Assembly (NCBI RefSeq): GCF_900323885.1
Contig: NZ_OOHJ01000018.1
Coordinates: 2,219,001-2,283,000, forward strand
Direction: 5' to 3'
Length of the DNA stretch: 64,000 nucleotides
From: [Actinomadura] parvosata subsp. kistnae
GTDB taxonomy: Bacteria > Actinomycetota > Actinomycetes > Streptosporangiales > Streptosporangiaceae
A program made the position numbers and the translations under genes. A model generated the notes under the pieces. That model was not told the DNA's origin. It ran no database searches and saw only the letters and a list, made by a program, of their open reading frames with translations. This document shows positions 40,715 through 49,969 of the stretch, piece by piece. Numbering within the stretch: position 1 is the first letter of the stretch; every line of letters begins with the position of its first letter.

Positions 40715-40739
40715 AGGGACCCTCCTGACCAGGGTCCCT
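40715..40739 (+). terminator. hairpin after GH6
   Basis: Stem AGGGACCCT / AGGGTCCCT (9 bp) with loop CCTGACC, 52 bases after the stop. It lies in a degenerate, roughly 35-base direct repeat of GGGACCC elements (about 40664-40740). Confidence 0.7.
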
Positions 40740-40750
40740 CAGCTACCGGA

Positions 40751-40779
40751 AGGGGCCCGGGCCGTGTGCCCGGGCCCCT
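40751..40779. terminator. bidirectional terminator between GH6 and DUF1992 gene
   Basis: Perfect 12-bp stem AGGGGCCCGGGC / GCCCGGGCCCCT, loop CGTGT, followed by T residues, nine bases from the end of the convergent gene. Confidence 0.88.
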
Positions 40780-40788
40780 TTCCCGTGC

Positions 40789-41193
40789 TCAGGGGCGGCG
40801 CGCCCGCCGCCACTCGGAGACGACCTGGTCGGCGTCGAAGGGCATGAGGTTGAGCGGCGGCCCCGACAGCCCCGTGCGGATCGCCTTGCGGATCTTGTCG
40901 TTGATCTCCTCGACGATGCGCCGCGCCTCGGTCTCGGAGCGGGCGCCGCGCGCCTGCGCGAGCGCCTCCTCGGCCTCCTTGCGCAGCGCGAGGGTGGGCG
41001 GGAGCGGCATCGACAGCCCCTCGCTCTCGATCTTCTGCTTGATCCACCACATCTCGTCGAGGTGCTTGCCCTCGCCGGGCAGCGGCTTGCCCTTGCCGGG
41101 CAGGTCCTCGAACTCCCCCCGCTCCTCCGCCTCCCTGATCTGCCGGTCGATCCAGCTCTCGAAGGGCATGCCGAGGGGCTTGCGCTCGGTCAC
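40789..41193 (-). CDS. DUF1992 (DnaJ-C28-like) domain protein
   Basis: A 134-residue protein matching the DUF1992 family: SWIDRQIREAEERGEFEDLP, LPGKGKPL and DEMWWIKQKIESEG in the first half are its hallmarks. Eukaryotic relatives are DNAJC28; bacterial members have no proven function. Highly charged, soluble. It lies 13 bases downstream of the FolP2-like gene and is probably in the same transcript. Confidence 0.9.
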   Translation of the reverse strand: MTERKPLGMPFESWIDRQIREAEERGEFEDLPGKGKPLPGEGKHLDEMWWIKQKIESEGLSMPLPPTLALRKEAEEALAQARGARSETEARRIVEEINDKIRKAIRTGLSGPPLNLMPFDADQVVSEWRRARRP

Positions 41194-41206
41194 GTACGGA
41201 ACCTCC

Positions 41207-42106
41207 TCACGCCAGGTTGTGGCTGGGTGCGACGGGACCGCGCCACCCCAGCACGGCCTCCGTCATGCGGACGGACGCGACGGTGGCCGCCACGTCGTGC
41301 ACGCGCAGGATGCGGGCCCCCTTGAGGATGGAGATCACGTTGGCGGCGATCGTGCCCTCCTTCCGCTCCCCCTGGGGGCGGTCGAGCGTCTCCCCGATGA
41401 AGTCCTTGTTGGACAGCGCGACCAGCGTCGGGTGGCCGATGGCGGTGATCTCCTCCAGCCGCCGGGTCAGCTCCAGGGAGTGGAAGGTGTTCTTGTTCAG
41501 GTCGTGCCCGGGGTCGATGATGATCCGGTCGGGGGCGATGCCGGCGGCGAGTGCGGCCGCGACCCGCTCCCGCAGGAAACCCGCCACCTCGGCGACCACG
41601 TCGGTGTAGCTGGGCCGGAAGACCCGCCGCCCCGGCCCGCCGAGGCTGTGGGTGACGACGACGCAGGCGCCGGTCGAGGCGGCGACCTCGGCCATGCCGG
41701 GCTCGCGCAGCCCGTTGGTGTCGTTGATGACGTCGGCCCCGGCTTCGAGCGCCGCCGCCGCCACCTCGGGCCGGTGCGTGTCGACCGAGATCACGGCGTC
41801 GGTGGCGCCCCTGACCTTGGAGATGACCGGGGCCACGCGGTCGATCTCCTCCTGCACGCCGATGCTCGCCTGCGCGGCGCTGAAGGCGAACCCGCCGATG
41901 TCGACCCAGTCGGCGCCCTCGTCCACGGCCTTGGTGGCGGCGGCGACGGCGTGGTCGAGCTCGAACGTGCGGCCCTGGTCGTGGAAGGAGTTGGGGGTGC
42001 GGTTGACGATGGCCATGACGGCGACCTGCCGGTCGAAATCGAACTCGCGCCGCCCGATGCGCCGGACGGGAGAGATGATCTCGGGGGAACGCTGCTCGCC
42101 AGTCAC
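41207..42106 (-). CDS. FolP2-like dihydropteroate synthase homologue
   Basis: A 299-residue TIM-barrel protein of the dihydropteroate synthase family. VMAIVNRTPNSFHDQG, ISVDTHRPEVAAAALEAGAD and VINDTNGL are recognisable, but the p-aminobenzoate loop that normally reads GGESTRPGA is DIGGFAFSAAQ, and the barrel end lacks a clear SRKxF-type motif (LVALSNKDFIG is found). This resembles the mycobacterial FolP2 paralogue, reported not to act as a normal synthase. No other folate gene is adjacent, so a folate role is uncertain. Confidence 0.85.
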   Translation of the reverse strand: MTGEQRSPEIISPVRRIGRREFDFDRQVAVMAIVNRTPNSFHDQGRTFELDHAVAAATKAVDEGADWVDIGGFAFSAAQASIGVQEEIDRVAPVISKVRGATDAVISVDTHRPEVAAAALEAGADVINDTNGLREPGMAEVAASTGACVVVTHSLGGPGRRVFRPSYTDVVAEVAGFLRERVAAALAAGIAPDRIIIDPGHDLNKNTFHSLELTRRLEEITAIGHPTLVALSNKDFIGETLDRPQGERKEGTIAANVISILKGARILRVHDVAATVASVRMTEAVLGWRGPVAPSHNLA

Positions 42107-42133
42107 ACCCCGAGCCTACCCGGCAGCACAGGC

Positions 42134-42252
42134 GCAGGTCAGGGGTGAAGCGGCCGCGACGGGCAGGTCAGGCGGTGAAGCGGCCGCAGCAGGCAGGTCA
42201 GGCGGTGAAGCGGCCGCGACGGGCAGGTCAGGCGGTGAAGCGGCCGAACGGG
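42134..42252. repeat. tandem repeat, 30-bp unit, at the RsbW-like gene 3' end
   Basis: Four units (42134-42162, 42163-42192, 42193-42222, 42223-42252), consensus GCAGGTCAGGCGGTGAAGCG then GCCGCGACGG. Unit 4 encodes the last residues GRFTA and the TGA stop of the ATPase. The 30-base period keeps three successive TGA codons in frame. It fills most of the gap to the next gene. Confidence 0.92.
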
Positions 42253-42722
42253 CGCCCGCCCGGCGCCGTGACCCTGATGCGCCGCATCCGCCCGCGGGCG
42301 TCCGGCCCCGGCCGGCGCGGTAACCGCATCGTGAGCAGGACGGTGGTGCCGCCCGGCCCGGTGCGGAAGTCGGCGGCGTCGCACAGCCGCCGGATCAGGT
42401 AGATGCCCCGCCCCGTGTACGACGAGTCGGACGGCCTCTTGCCCCCGTTGACGTACGGCTCGGGGATGCCCGCCCCCTGGTCTCTCGTCTCGGAGCAGAT
42501 GACACCGTCGACGGTGTAGAGCCTGAACCGCCCATAACCCCCGGCGTGCTCGACCGCGTTGACCACGCTCTCGTGCACGGCCAGGACGAAGTCGTCGAGC
42601 CGGGGCCCGTGGAGCCCGCAGCTCTCGGCGTGCTCGGCGACCACGTGCCGCAGCTTGCTGACGTCTTCGAGGCTGAAGCTCTGGGCGATCAAGGTACGCA
42701 TGCGCTCCTCCGTGTCGTCCAC
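42228..42722 (-). CDS. RsbW/SpoIIAB-like ATP-binding (HATPase_c) regulator
   Basis: A 164-residue protein with a GHKL ATPase fold: N-box VLAVHESVVNAVEHAGG, G1 box DQGAGIPEP and G2 box TGRGIYLIRRLCD. Such single-domain proteins are anti-sigma kinases that bind a sigma factor and phosphorylate STAS antagonists. None is adjacent, but STAS genes lie at 11.9, 20.3 and 55.7 kb. The C-terminal 30 residues are Arg/Gly-rich and end in the repeat array. Partner unknown. Confidence 0.9.
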   Translation of the reverse strand: MDDTEERMRTLIAQSFSLEDVSKLRHVVAEHAESCGLHGPRLDDFVLAVHESVVNAVEHAGGYGRFRLYTVDGVICSETRDQGAGIPEPYVNGGKRPSDSSYTGRGIYLIRRLCDAADFRTGPGGTTVLLTMRLPRRPGPDARGRMRRIRVTAPGGRPFGRFTA

Positions 42723-42803
42723 TTCGACACGCAGGCCGCGCTTCAGGACCTCGCGTGGTCTTTCCTCTTCCCAGGACCGGAGAACTTACACCCGGCCCGC
42801 TCT

Positions 42804-43853
42804 TTACGGACGTCCGCCAATCCCCGTCGCCAGCTCGCGCACCCGCGCGACGGGACCGGCATCGGGCGCCAGCGGCGCGGTGTCCATGCCCGCACCGTCG
42901 TGCAACCCGTCGAACAACTCCCGCATCGCCTCCTCGGAGGTGTGACGCGGCTGCCACCCGAGTACGTCACGAGCTCGCTCGGTCTTCATGACCGGAAGTC
43001 GCAGCACCAGCTCCAGCAGTCCAGGGGCGGCGGGGATCAGCCGCAGCGACCAGCCGGCCGCGACGGCCGCTGCGGCCAGGCCGCGCGGGACCCGCACCGT
43101 GCGCGTGTCCAGCAGCTTGGCCAGGTCGTGCGCGTCGAGCACGGGCTCGGCGGCGATGTTGAAGGCGCCCCGCACCGGCTGCACGACCGCCAGCCGGTAC
43201 GCCTCGCCCGCGTCGTCGGCGTGCAGCGCCTGCAGCCGCAGCCCGGGGATGTCCGGCACGAACGGGATCCGGCCCGCCTTGACCAGCCGCCGCGGCAGGA
43301 ACGGCCCCGCGAACAGCCTGCGCTGCTCGGTGGCGGCGGCCCGCTGGAAGATGAAGCCGGGCCGCATGCGCACCACGCGGATGTTCGGGTGGTCGTGCTC
43401 GAAGACGTCGAGCACCCGCTCCACGTACGCCTTCTCCCGCCCGTACGCGGCGCCCGGCCAGCCGTGCGTGGGCCAGCTCTCGTCCACGGGCCGGTCCTTG
43501 GGCCCCGGCGAGTACGCCCCCACGGACGAGGCGTGCACGAGCGCCGGCACCCCGGCCTCGGCGGCGGCGCGGAAGACCCGCATGCTGCCGAGCACGTTGG
43601 CCCGCCAGGTGACGGCGGGGTCCCTGGTGGGCTGGAACAGCCACGCCAGGTGCACCACCGCGTCGGCGCCGTCGAAGATCCGGGTCAGGTCGGCGGTGGC
43701 GACGTCGGCCTGCCGCCACTCGGTGCGGTCGACGCGCCAGCCCGGCAGCCGGCGGGCGACGCCGACGATCGAGGTGACGCCGCTGTCGGCGGCCAGCGCG
43801 CGTACCACGCTCGTGCCGACGTTCCCCGTTGCTCCCACCACGACGACTCTCAT
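42804..43853 (-). CDS. NAD-dependent epimerase/dehydratase family protein
   Basis: A 349-residue extended short-chain dehydrogenase. The nucleotide-binding motif is VVVVGATGNVGTSVVRAL at the N-terminus; a Tyr-x-x-x-Lys pair lies in AAYGREKAYVERVLDVFEHD (about 145-160), and DAVVHLAWLFQPTRDP marks strand 4. Substrate unknown; related proteins act on nucleotide-sugars or are general SDRs. It lies 52 bases downstream of the zinc dehydrogenase on the same strand. Confidence 0.88.
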   Translation of the reverse strand: MRVVVVGATGNVGTSVVRALAADSGVTSIVGVARRLPGWRVDRTEWRQADVATADLTRIFDGADAVVHLAWLFQPTRDPAVTWRANVLGSMRVFRAAAEAGVPALVHASSVGAYSPGPKDRPVDESWPTHGWPGAAYGREKAYVERVLDVFEHDHPNIRVVRMRPGFIFQRAAATEQRRLFAGPFLPRRLVKAGRIPFVPDIPGLRLQALHADDAGEAYRLAVVQPVRGAFNIAAEPVLDAHDLAKLLDTRTVRVPRGLAAAAVAAGWSLRLIPAAPGLLELVLRLPVMKTERARDVLGWQPRHTSEEAMRELFDGLHDGAGMDTAPLAPDAGPVARVRELATGIGGRP

Positions 43854-43905
43854 GCGTGCACCGCTGCCCGGCTCACGCGCCGCGAAACCCTGTGAGCTGC
43901 GCGGA

Positions 43906-45087
43906 TCAGGGCTGGAGCATGATCTTCACGGCTCCGTCCGCCTTCTTCTGGAACATCTCGTACGCCTGCGGCGCCTGCTCCAGCGGCATCCGGTGCGTGG
44001 TCAGGTCCATGACGCCGAGCGGGTCGGCGTCGTCGGTGACCAGCGGCATCAGCGCGGGGATCCACCGCTTGACGTGGGCCTGGCCCATGCGCAGCGTGAT
44101 GCCCTTGTCGAACAGGCGCAGCATCGGCATGGGGTCGGTCATCCCGCCGTACACGCCGATGATCGAGATGACGCCGCCGCGCCGGACGGAGTCGATGGCC
44201 TGGTTGAGCGCCGCGAGCCGGTCCACGCCGGCGTTCGACATGAGCGGCGCGGCCACCGCGTCGGGCAGCAGCCCGGTCAGCGTCTGGGCGAGCTTGGCGG
44301 CGGGCGAGCCGTGGGCCTCCATGCCGACGGCGTCGATGACGGAGTCGGTGCCGCGGCCGGAGGTGCGCTGCCTGATCTCCTCGGGCACGTCGTGCACCTC
44401 GCTGGCGTCGACGACCTCGATGCCGTGGCGGCGGGCCATGTCCAGGCGGGCGTTGACGCCGTCCACGCCGATCACGCGGTATCCGAGGTGGCGGGCGATG
44501 CGGGCGCACATCTGGCCGATGGGGCCGAGGCCGAGGACGGTCACGCTGCCGCCGTCGGGGATCTCCGCGTACGCGACGGCCTGCCACGAGGTGGGCAGCA
44601 CGTCGGACAGGTAGAGGAAGCGCTCGTTCGGCGGCCCTTCCGGCACCTTGATCGGGCCGAACTGCGCCTCGGGGACCCGCAGGTACTCGGCCTGCCCGCC
44701 GGGGACCTGACCGTAGAGCTTGGTGTAGCCGAACAGGGCGGCGCCCATGCCGCGCTCGCGGACCTGGGTGGTCTCGCACTGCGCGTAGAGCTCCATGCCG
44801 CACATGTGGCAGTGGCCGCAGGCGATGTTGAACGGGATGACCACGCGGTCGCCGGGCTTGAGGCCGTCGACGCCGGCCCCGACCTCCTCGACGACGCCCA
44901 TGGGCTCGTGCCCGAGGATGTCGCCCTCGGCCATGAACGGCCCGAGCACCTCGTACAGGTGCAGGTCGGAGCCGCAGATCCCGGTGCTGGTCACCCTGAT
45001 GATCGCGTCGTTGGCCTCCTTGATGGCCGGGTCGGGGACCTCCTCGACCCGTACGTCCCGCTTGCCGTGCCAGGTGACTGCCTTCAT
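43906..45087 (-). CDS. zinc-dependent medium-chain alcohol dehydrogenase
   Basis: A 393-residue dehydrogenase starting at the family-typical MKAVTWHGKRDV (45087); an in-frame ATG at 45108 with GGAGAG just before it is the alternative start. Catalytic zinc ligands lie in STGICGSDLHLYE and GHEPMGVVEEVGAG; the structural zinc loop is ACGHCHMCGMELYAQCE. The NAD site is VTVLGLGPIGQMCARIARHL. Overall it resembles glutathione-independent formaldehyde dehydrogenase/FDH-like MDRs (GGVISIIGVYGGMTDPMPM). Substrate not determinable. Confidence 0.9.
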   Translation of the reverse strand: MKAVTWHGKRDVRVEEVPDPAIKEANDAIIRVTSTGICGSDLHLYEVLGPFMAEGDILGHEPMGVVEEVGAGVDGLKPGDRVVIPFNIACGHCHMCGMELYAQCETTQVRERGMGAALFGYTKLYGQVPGGQAEYLRVPEAQFGPIKVPEGPPNERFLYLSDVLPTSWQAVAYAEIPDGGSVTVLGLGPIGQMCARIARHLGYRVIGVDGVNARLDMARRHGIEVVDASEVHDVPEEIRQRTSGRGTDSVIDAVGMEAHGSPAAKLAQTLTGLLPDAVAAPLMSNAGVDRLAALNQAIDSVRRGGVISIIGVYGGMTDPMPMLRLFDKGITLRMGQAHVKRWIPALMPLVTDDADPLGVMDLTTHRMPLEQAPQAYEMFQKKADGAVKIMLQP

Positions 45088-45158
45088 AAATGCCGCATAC
45101 CCCCACATAGCTCTCCAAACGGCTCCTCCCGCCGGCCGCCGTCCCTAGACTGCGCCCC

Positions 45159-45437
45159 ATGGAACGCAGAGAGCCCACGCCGCTCACCCCCGATGAAATG
45201 GCCAGGTTCCTGCCGGCCATGACGGAATGGCTGGCCAAGGAACTGCTCGAAAAGGGCTCGGTGCGGCTGGCCGCCCTCGACACGCTCGGCAGCCAGCGCA
45301 ACTTCCAGGAGGTGGCCTCCCGCGTGAGCGCGGTGCTCGGCCGCCGGGTGATCACCGTGACCAGCAGCCACGGCATGACGTTCGAGCTCGCCGACGAGCA
45401 ACTGCCTGACCAGGAGCGAACCGCCATAACACGGTGA
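45159..45437 (+). CDS. small soluble protein of unknown function
   Basis: A 92-residue charged protein with no signal peptide or membrane segment. The N-terminal half is helical (TPDEMARFLPAMTEWLAKEL), followed by a beta-like segment (GRRVITVTSSHGMTFELAD). A -10-like TAGACT at 45146-45151 lies a few bases before the ATG and no ribosome site is seen, suggesting a leaderless mRNA. No family recognised. Confidence 0.7.
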   Translation: MERREPTPLTPDEMARFLPAMTEWLAKELLEKGSVRLAALDTLGSQRNFQEVASRVSAVLGRRVITVTSSHGMTFELADEQLPDQERTAITR

Positions 45438-45517
45438 TAGGTGGAATTTGACACGACCACTCTCCGGCAGGGGTCCCGTACGGTGACGGCACCCCCCAGT
45501 ACGAGGAGAGTGCACCC

Positions 45518-46879
45518 ATGCTCCCCAGGAAGACCCTGGCGGCCGCCATCGCGTTGGCGGCCGTCCCCCTGCTCACCGTCCCGGCCGTCGCGTTAGCCGC
45601 GCGGCAGGACGACTCCCTGTTCGAGGCGGCCAGGGCGAGCGCGTCCGTCGCGGCCGATCCCCCTCCCGGCCTGGTGCGCGCGCTCGCCCGCGACCTCGGC
45701 GTCACCGGCGAGCAGGCCGAGCGGCGGCTGGTCAACGAGGCCGCCGCGGCCGCGATCGAGCCCCGCCTGCGCGAGCTGCTCGGCGGCACGTACGCCGGCA
45801 CGTGGGTGACCGGCCCCACCGCCACCCCGGTCGCCGCCACCACCGACCCGTCGAAGGCGGCCGAGATCACGGCCGCCGGCGTCGAGGCCCGCGTGGCCGC
45901 CCGCCCGCTCGACCACCTCGACCGGGTCAAGGCCGCCCTCGACCGGGCCGCCGCCGAAGCGCCGAGGACCGCGCCCGTCTGGTACGTGGACGTCATGGAG
46001 AACACGGTGGTCGTCCTGACCTCCACCCCCGCCAAGGCGACCGCGTGGGTCCGGGCCAGCGGCGCCGACGCCTCCGCCGTCCGCGTCGTCCGCTCCGACG
46101 AGCGGCCCCGGACCTTCTACGACGTGCGCGGCGGCGACGCCTACTACATCGGCTCGGGCACCCGCTGCTCCGTCGGCTTCTCCGTGACGCGGCCCGGCTC
46201 CCAGGGCGGCTTCGTCTCGGCCGGGCACTGCGGCAGCACCGGCGCCACCACCTCCGGCTCCAACCGGGTGGCCCAGGGCACCTTCCGCGGCTCGTCGTTC
46301 CCCGGCAACGACTACTCCTGGGTCGAGGTCAACACCCAGTGGACCCCCGTCGGCGTGGTGAACGGCTACAGCGCCGGCATCCTGCCCGTCCGCGGCGCGG
46401 CCGTCGCCCAGCCCGGCTCGTCGGTCTGCCGCTCCGGCTCGACCACCCAGTGGCACTGCGGCTCGGTGCAGCAGCTCAACACCAGCGTCACCTACCAGCA
46501 GGGCACCGTCACCGGCGTCACCAGGACCAACGTCTGCGCCGAGCCCGGCGACTCGGGCGGCTCGTTCATCTCCGGCGACCAGGCCCAGGGCGTGACGTCG
46601 GGCGGCTCGGGCAACTGCAGTTCGGGCGGGACGACGTACTTCCAGCCGGTCGGGGAGATCCTGTCGGCGTACGGGCTGACCTTGGCCACCCAGGGCGGCG
46701 GCCCGTCGCCCACCATCACGCCGACGGGGCCGGGTGACGGCACGTGGGCGCCGAACACGGCGTACGCGACCGGCGCCACCGTCACGTACGGCGGGGCGAC
46801 GTACCGGTGCCTGCAAGGCCACACCTCGCAGACCGGCTGGGAGCCGCCGAACGTACCGGCGCTCTGGCAGCGGATCTAG
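45518..46879 (+). CDS. secreted streptogrisin-type S1 protease with chitin-binding tail
   Basis: A 453-residue preproprotease. Signal peptide about 1-28; alpha-lytic-protease-type pro-region about 45-190 (folding chaperone, later removed); mature S1 domain from about 195 with His237 (SAGHCG), Asp265 (NDYSWV) and Ser346 (EPGDSGGSF) and Cys pairs in GTRCSVGF and SAGHC. A short Thr/Pro linker leads to a CBM5/12 module (about 408-453, [18 protein letters not shown]). It degrades protein outside the cell, probably while bound to chitin or other insoluble polymer. Its stop overlaps that of the convergent ispG gene. Confidence 0.94.
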   Translation: MLPRKTLAAAIALAAVPLLTVPAVALAARQDDSLFEAARASASVAADPPPGLVRALARDLGVTGEQAERRLVNEAAAAAIEPRLRELLGGTYAGTWVTGPTATPVAATTDPSKAAEITAAGVEARVAARPLDHLDRVKAALDRAAAEAPRTAPVWYVDVMENTVVVLTSTPAKATAWVRASGADASAVRVVRSDERPRTFYDVRGGDAYYIGSGTRCSVGFSVTRPGSQGGFVSAGHCGSTGATTSGSNRVAQGTFRGSSFPGNDYSWVEVNTQWTPVGVVNGYSAGILPVRGAAVAQPGSSVCRSGSTTQWHCGSVQQLNTSVTYQQGTVTGVTRTNVCAEPGDSGGSFISGDQAQGVTSGGSGNCSSGGTTYFQPVGEILSAYGLTLATQGGGPSPTITPTGPGDGTWAPNTAYATGATVTYGGATYRCLQGHTSQTGWEPPNVPALWQRI

Positions 46880-48111
46880 GCGCGCACACCGTCCGGGCGC
46901 GTCCAGGAAGAGCCCCCAGGCTGGAGAGCCCCCTCTCCGGCCTGGGCCGCCCGCTCCTCTCGCCCCTCCCGCTCCTCCCGCTCCTCCCGCTCCTCCTGCT
47001 CCTCCTGCTCCTCCTGCTCCTCCGCGAGCCGCATGGCCTCCTCGACCAGCGTCTCCACGATGCGCGACTCCGGCACGGTCTTGACCACCTCGCCCTTGAC
47101 GAAGATCTGGCCCTTGCCGTTGCCGGCGGCCACCCCGAGGTCGGCCTCGCGCGCCTCTCCCGGCCCGTTGACGACGCAGCCCATCACCGCCACCCGCAGC
47201 GGATGCGGGAACCCGTCGAGCGCGGCCGTCACCCGGTCGGTCAGCGTGTAGACGTCGACCTGGGCGCGCCCGCACGACGGGCAGGAGACGATCTCCAGCC
47301 GCCGCTCCCGCAGCCCCAGCGACTCCAGGATGCCGATGCCGACCTTCACCTCCTCCACGGGCGGCGCGGACAGCGACACCCGGATCGTGTCGCCGATGCC
47401 CTCGTCGAGCAGCACCCCGAAGGCCACCGCCGACTTGACCGTGCCCTGCATGAGCGGCCCGGCCTCGGTGACGCCGAGGTGCAGGGGGTAGTCGCAGCGC
47501 GCGGCCAGCAGCCGGTAGGCGGCCACCGTCACCCGGGGGTCGTGGTGCTTGACCGAGATCTTGAGGTCGCGGAAGCCGTGCTCCTCGAACAGCGAGCACT
47601 CCCACAGCGCCGACTCCACCAGCGCCTCGGGCGTGGCCCGGCCGTGCCTGGCCAGCAGCCGGGGGTCGAGCGAGCCGGCGTTGACCCCGATCCTGATCGG
47701 CACTCCCGTGCCGGCCGCCGCCCGGGCGATCTCGCCCACCTTGTCATCGAATTTCTTGATGTTGCCGGGGTTGACCCGCACGGCCGCGCAGCCGGCGTCG
47801 ATCGCGGCGAAGACGTACTTGGGCTGGAAGTGGATGTCGGCCACGACGGGGAGCTGCGAGCTGCGCGCGATGGCGGGCAGCGCGTCGGCGTCGTCCTGCG
47901 ACGGCACCGCCACCCGGACGATCTGGCAGCCGGCCGCGGTCAGCTCGGCGATCTGCCGCAAGGTGGCGTCGACGTCGGCGGTGACCGTGGTCGTCATCGA
48001 CTGCACGGAGACGGGCGCGTCGCCCCCGACCGGCACGCTGCCCACCATGACCTGCCGGGACACCCTCCGGGGCCGCCGGGCGGACGGGAGGCCCAGATTC
48101 ACAGCGGCCAT
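46876..48111 (-). CDS. ispG: 4-hydroxy-3-methylbut-2-enyl diphosphate synthase with acidic C-terminal tail
   Basis: A 411-residue IspG/GcpE, the penultimate enzyme of the MEP pathway. The TIM barrel starts at [19 protein letters not shown]; 4Fe-4S ligands are the two Cys in SCPSCGRAQ and the one in [11 protein letters not shown], whose Glu is also a cluster ligand. The family normally ends near [13 protein letters not shown]; here about 47 more residues follow, beginning with Glu/Gln/Arg repeats ([14 protein letters not shown]) from a 9-base microsatellite and running through a terminator-like hairpin. The start overlaps the dxs stop by 13 bases. Confidence 0.93.
   Translation of the reverse strand: MAAVNLGLPSARRPRRVSRQVMVGSVPVGGDAPVSVQSMTTTVTADVDATLRQIAELTAAGCQIVRVAVPSQDDADALPAIARSSQLPVVADIHFQPKYVFAAIDAGCAAVRVNPGNIKKFDDKVGEIARAAAGTGVPIRIGVNAGSLDPRLLARHGRATPEALVESALWECSLFEEHGFRDLKISVKHHDPRVTVAAYRLLAARCDYPLHLGVTEAGPLMQGTVKSAVAFGVLLDEGIGDTIRVSLSAPPVEEVKVGIGILESLGLRERRLEIVSCPSCGRAQVDVYTLTDRVTAALDGFPHPLRVAVMGCVVNGPGEAREADLGVAAGNGKGQIFVKGEVVKTVPESRIVETLVEEAMRLAEEQEEQEEQEEREEREEREGREERAAQAGEGALQPGGSSWTRPDGVRA
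46915..46946. terminator. hairpin inside the ispG tail
   Basis: Stem CCCAGGCTGGAGAG / CTCTCCGGCCTGGG (14 bp with one G-U pair), loop CCCC, 36 bases beyond the convergent protease stop. It looks like the shared terminator of the two genes, but is now inside the ispG reading frame. Confidence 0.75.
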
Positions 48112-49847
48112 CTGTTCAGCTCCTTCCTGATCGCGTACGCGATGCCCTGGCCGGTCAGCCCGGCCTCGGCGAGCAGCTCGGAGCGGCTGCCCTGGCCGAT
48201 GAACGCGCAGGGCAGGCCCAGGTTGAGCACGTGCTGGCCGGGCCCGCAGACCTGCCGCAGCAGGGCCCCGGCCCCCGAGGCGGCGATGCCGTCCTCGACG
48301 GTGACGACCATCCGGCTGCCGCGCACGGCCTCGCGCAGGCCGGCGGAGACCGGGATGACCCAGCGCGGATCGACCACGGTCACGCCGAGGCCGGCGGCCG
48401 ACAACATCGCGGCGGCGCTCAGGCACGGCTCGGCCATCGGCCCGACGGCCACGATGAGCACGTCGTGGCCGGTGGAAGAGAGCACGTCGGCGTCGCCGAC
48501 GGAGCCGGCGGCCGGCAGCTCGGGCCCCGCCGCCGCCTTGGGGAAGCGCAGGGCGGTGGGGCCGTCGTGCGCCACGGCCTCCTCCAGCAGCTCCGACAGC
48601 CGCACCACGTCTCTTGGCGCGGCCACCCGCATGCCGGGCACGACGGACAGCGCCGCGAGGTCCCACATGCCGTGGTGGCTGGGCCCGTCGGGGCCGGTGA
48701 TGCCGGCCCGGTCGAGCACCAGCGTGACCGGCAGCCGGTGCAGCGCGACGTCCATCAGCACCTGGTCGGCGGCGCGGTTGAGGAAGGTGGCGTAGACGGC
48801 GACGACCGGGTGCAGGCCGCTCATGGCCAGGCCCGCGGCCGAGGCGAGGGCGTGCTGCTCGGCGATGCCGACGTCGTACATGCGCCCGGGGAAGCGCCGG
48901 CCGAACGCGGCCAGCCCGGTGGGGCCCGGCATGGCGGCGGTGATGGCGACCAGGTCGCGGCGCCGCTCGCCGAGCGCGCACAGCTGGTCGGCGAACGCGT
49001 GCGTCCAGGTGGTCGTGCGCGGCCCCAGCGGGCGGCCGGTCGCCGGGTCGGTGACGGGGATGGCGTGCAGGTGCTCGTCGAGGTCCTGCTCGGCGGGCTC
49101 GTAGCCGTGACCCTTGCGGGTCAGGCAGTGGACCACGACGGGCGCGCGCAGCTCGCGGGCCGTGCGCATGACCTGCTCCAGCGCCGCGATGTCGTGCCCG
49201 TCGACCGGGCCGAGGTAACGCAGGCCGAGGCTCTCGAAGACGGTGAGGGCGGGGGCGGCGCGCAGCCGCCCGAGGTGGTCGGCGCAGCCGCCGACCGTCG
49301 GCGCGTAGGAGCGGCCGTTGTCGTTGAGCACGACGATGACCGGCCGGTGCCGGGCCGCGCCCAGGTTGTTGAGCGCCTCCCAGGCGACGCCGCCGGTGAG
49401 CGCGCCGTCGCCGACCACCGCGACCACCGACCGCGCGTCACCGCCGGTCAGCTCGCGGCCCTTGGCCATGCCGTCGGCGTAGGACAGCGCGGTGGAGGCG
49501 TGGGAGCTGGCCAGATGGTCGTGGACGGACTCCTCGCGGCTGGGGTAGCCGCTCAGGCCGCCCCGGCGGCGCAGCGTGTCGAAGCCGTCGCGGCGGCCGG
49601 TGAGGATCTTGTGGACGTACGCCTGGTGGCCCGTGTCGAACACGATCACGTCGTCGGGCGAGTGGAACACCCGGTGCAGCGCGATCGTGATCTCCACGAT
49701 GCCGAGGTTGGAGCCGAGGTGCCCGCCGCTCGCGCTCACCTTGTCGATGAGGAAGCCGCGGATCTCGCCGGCCAGCCCGGCGAGCAGCTCGGCGGGCAGG
49801 GATCGCAGGTCATCGGGGGTCGAGAGATAGGGAAGCAGGGTCTTCAT
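48099..49847 (-). CDS. dxs: 1-deoxy-D-xylulose-5-phosphate synthase
   Basis: A 582-residue thiamine-diphosphate enzyme making DXP from pyruvate and glyceraldehyde-3-phosphate, the entry step of the MEP route. The ATG at 49847 follows [23 protein letters not shown] is the family start. TDP-binding [16 protein letters not shown] and [14 protein letters not shown], and the catalytic Glu in [16 protein letters not shown] are clear. It is shorter than the housekeeping type (about 630), as are copies found in terpene clusters. Together with ispG it forms a leftward operon divergent from the geosmin-encapsulin operon. Confidence 0.95.
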   Translation of the reverse strand: MKTLLPYLSTPDDLRSLPAELLAGLAGEIRGFLIDKVSASGGHLGSNLGIVEITIALHRVFHSPDDVIVFDTGHQAYVHKILTGRRDGFDTLRRRGGLSGYPSREESVHDHLASSHASTALSYADGMAKGRELTGGDARSVVAVVGDGALTGGVAWEALNNLGAARHRPVIVVLNDNGRSYAPTVGGCADHLGRLRAAPALTVFESLGLRYLGPVDGHDIAALEQVMRTARELRAPVVVHCLTRKGHGYEPAEQDLDEHLHAIPVTDPATGRPLGPRTTTWTHAFADQLCALGERRRDLVAITAAMPGPTGLAAFGRRFPGRMYDVGIAEQHALASAAGLAMSGLHPVVAVYATFLNRAADQVLMDVALHRLPVTLVLDRAGITGPDGPSHHGMWDLAALSVVPGMRVAAPRDVVRLSELLEEAVAHDGPTALRFPKAAAGPELPAAGSVGDADVLSSTGHDVLIVAVGPMAEPCLSAAAMLSAAGLGVTVVDPRWVIPVSAGLREAVRGSRMVVTVEDGIAASGAGALLRQVCGPGQHVLNLGLPCAFIGQGSRSELLAEAGLTGQGIAYAIRKELNRWPL

Positions 49848-49969
49848 GACATCCCCAGAGATGTGACTGCTGTGGCAAAAGAAAGCTTGAGCCGCATAAG
49901 ACACTTTACACGCTCAGTAAACAGTGAGTAACTAGGGGTAGCGACCGACTGACAGAAGGAGCCGCGCGC
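49848..49969. promoter_or_regulatory. divergent promoter of the isoprenoid/geosmin locus
   Basis: This 122-base gap drives dxs-ispG leftward and the prenyl synthetase-ispH-encapsulin-geoA set rightward. It includes an AT-rich core (about 49890-49935) with CTCA and TGAG half-sites flanking GTAAACAG, and GAAGGAG before the rightward start. One regulator could tune both arms. No known operator is recognised. Confidence 0.5.
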
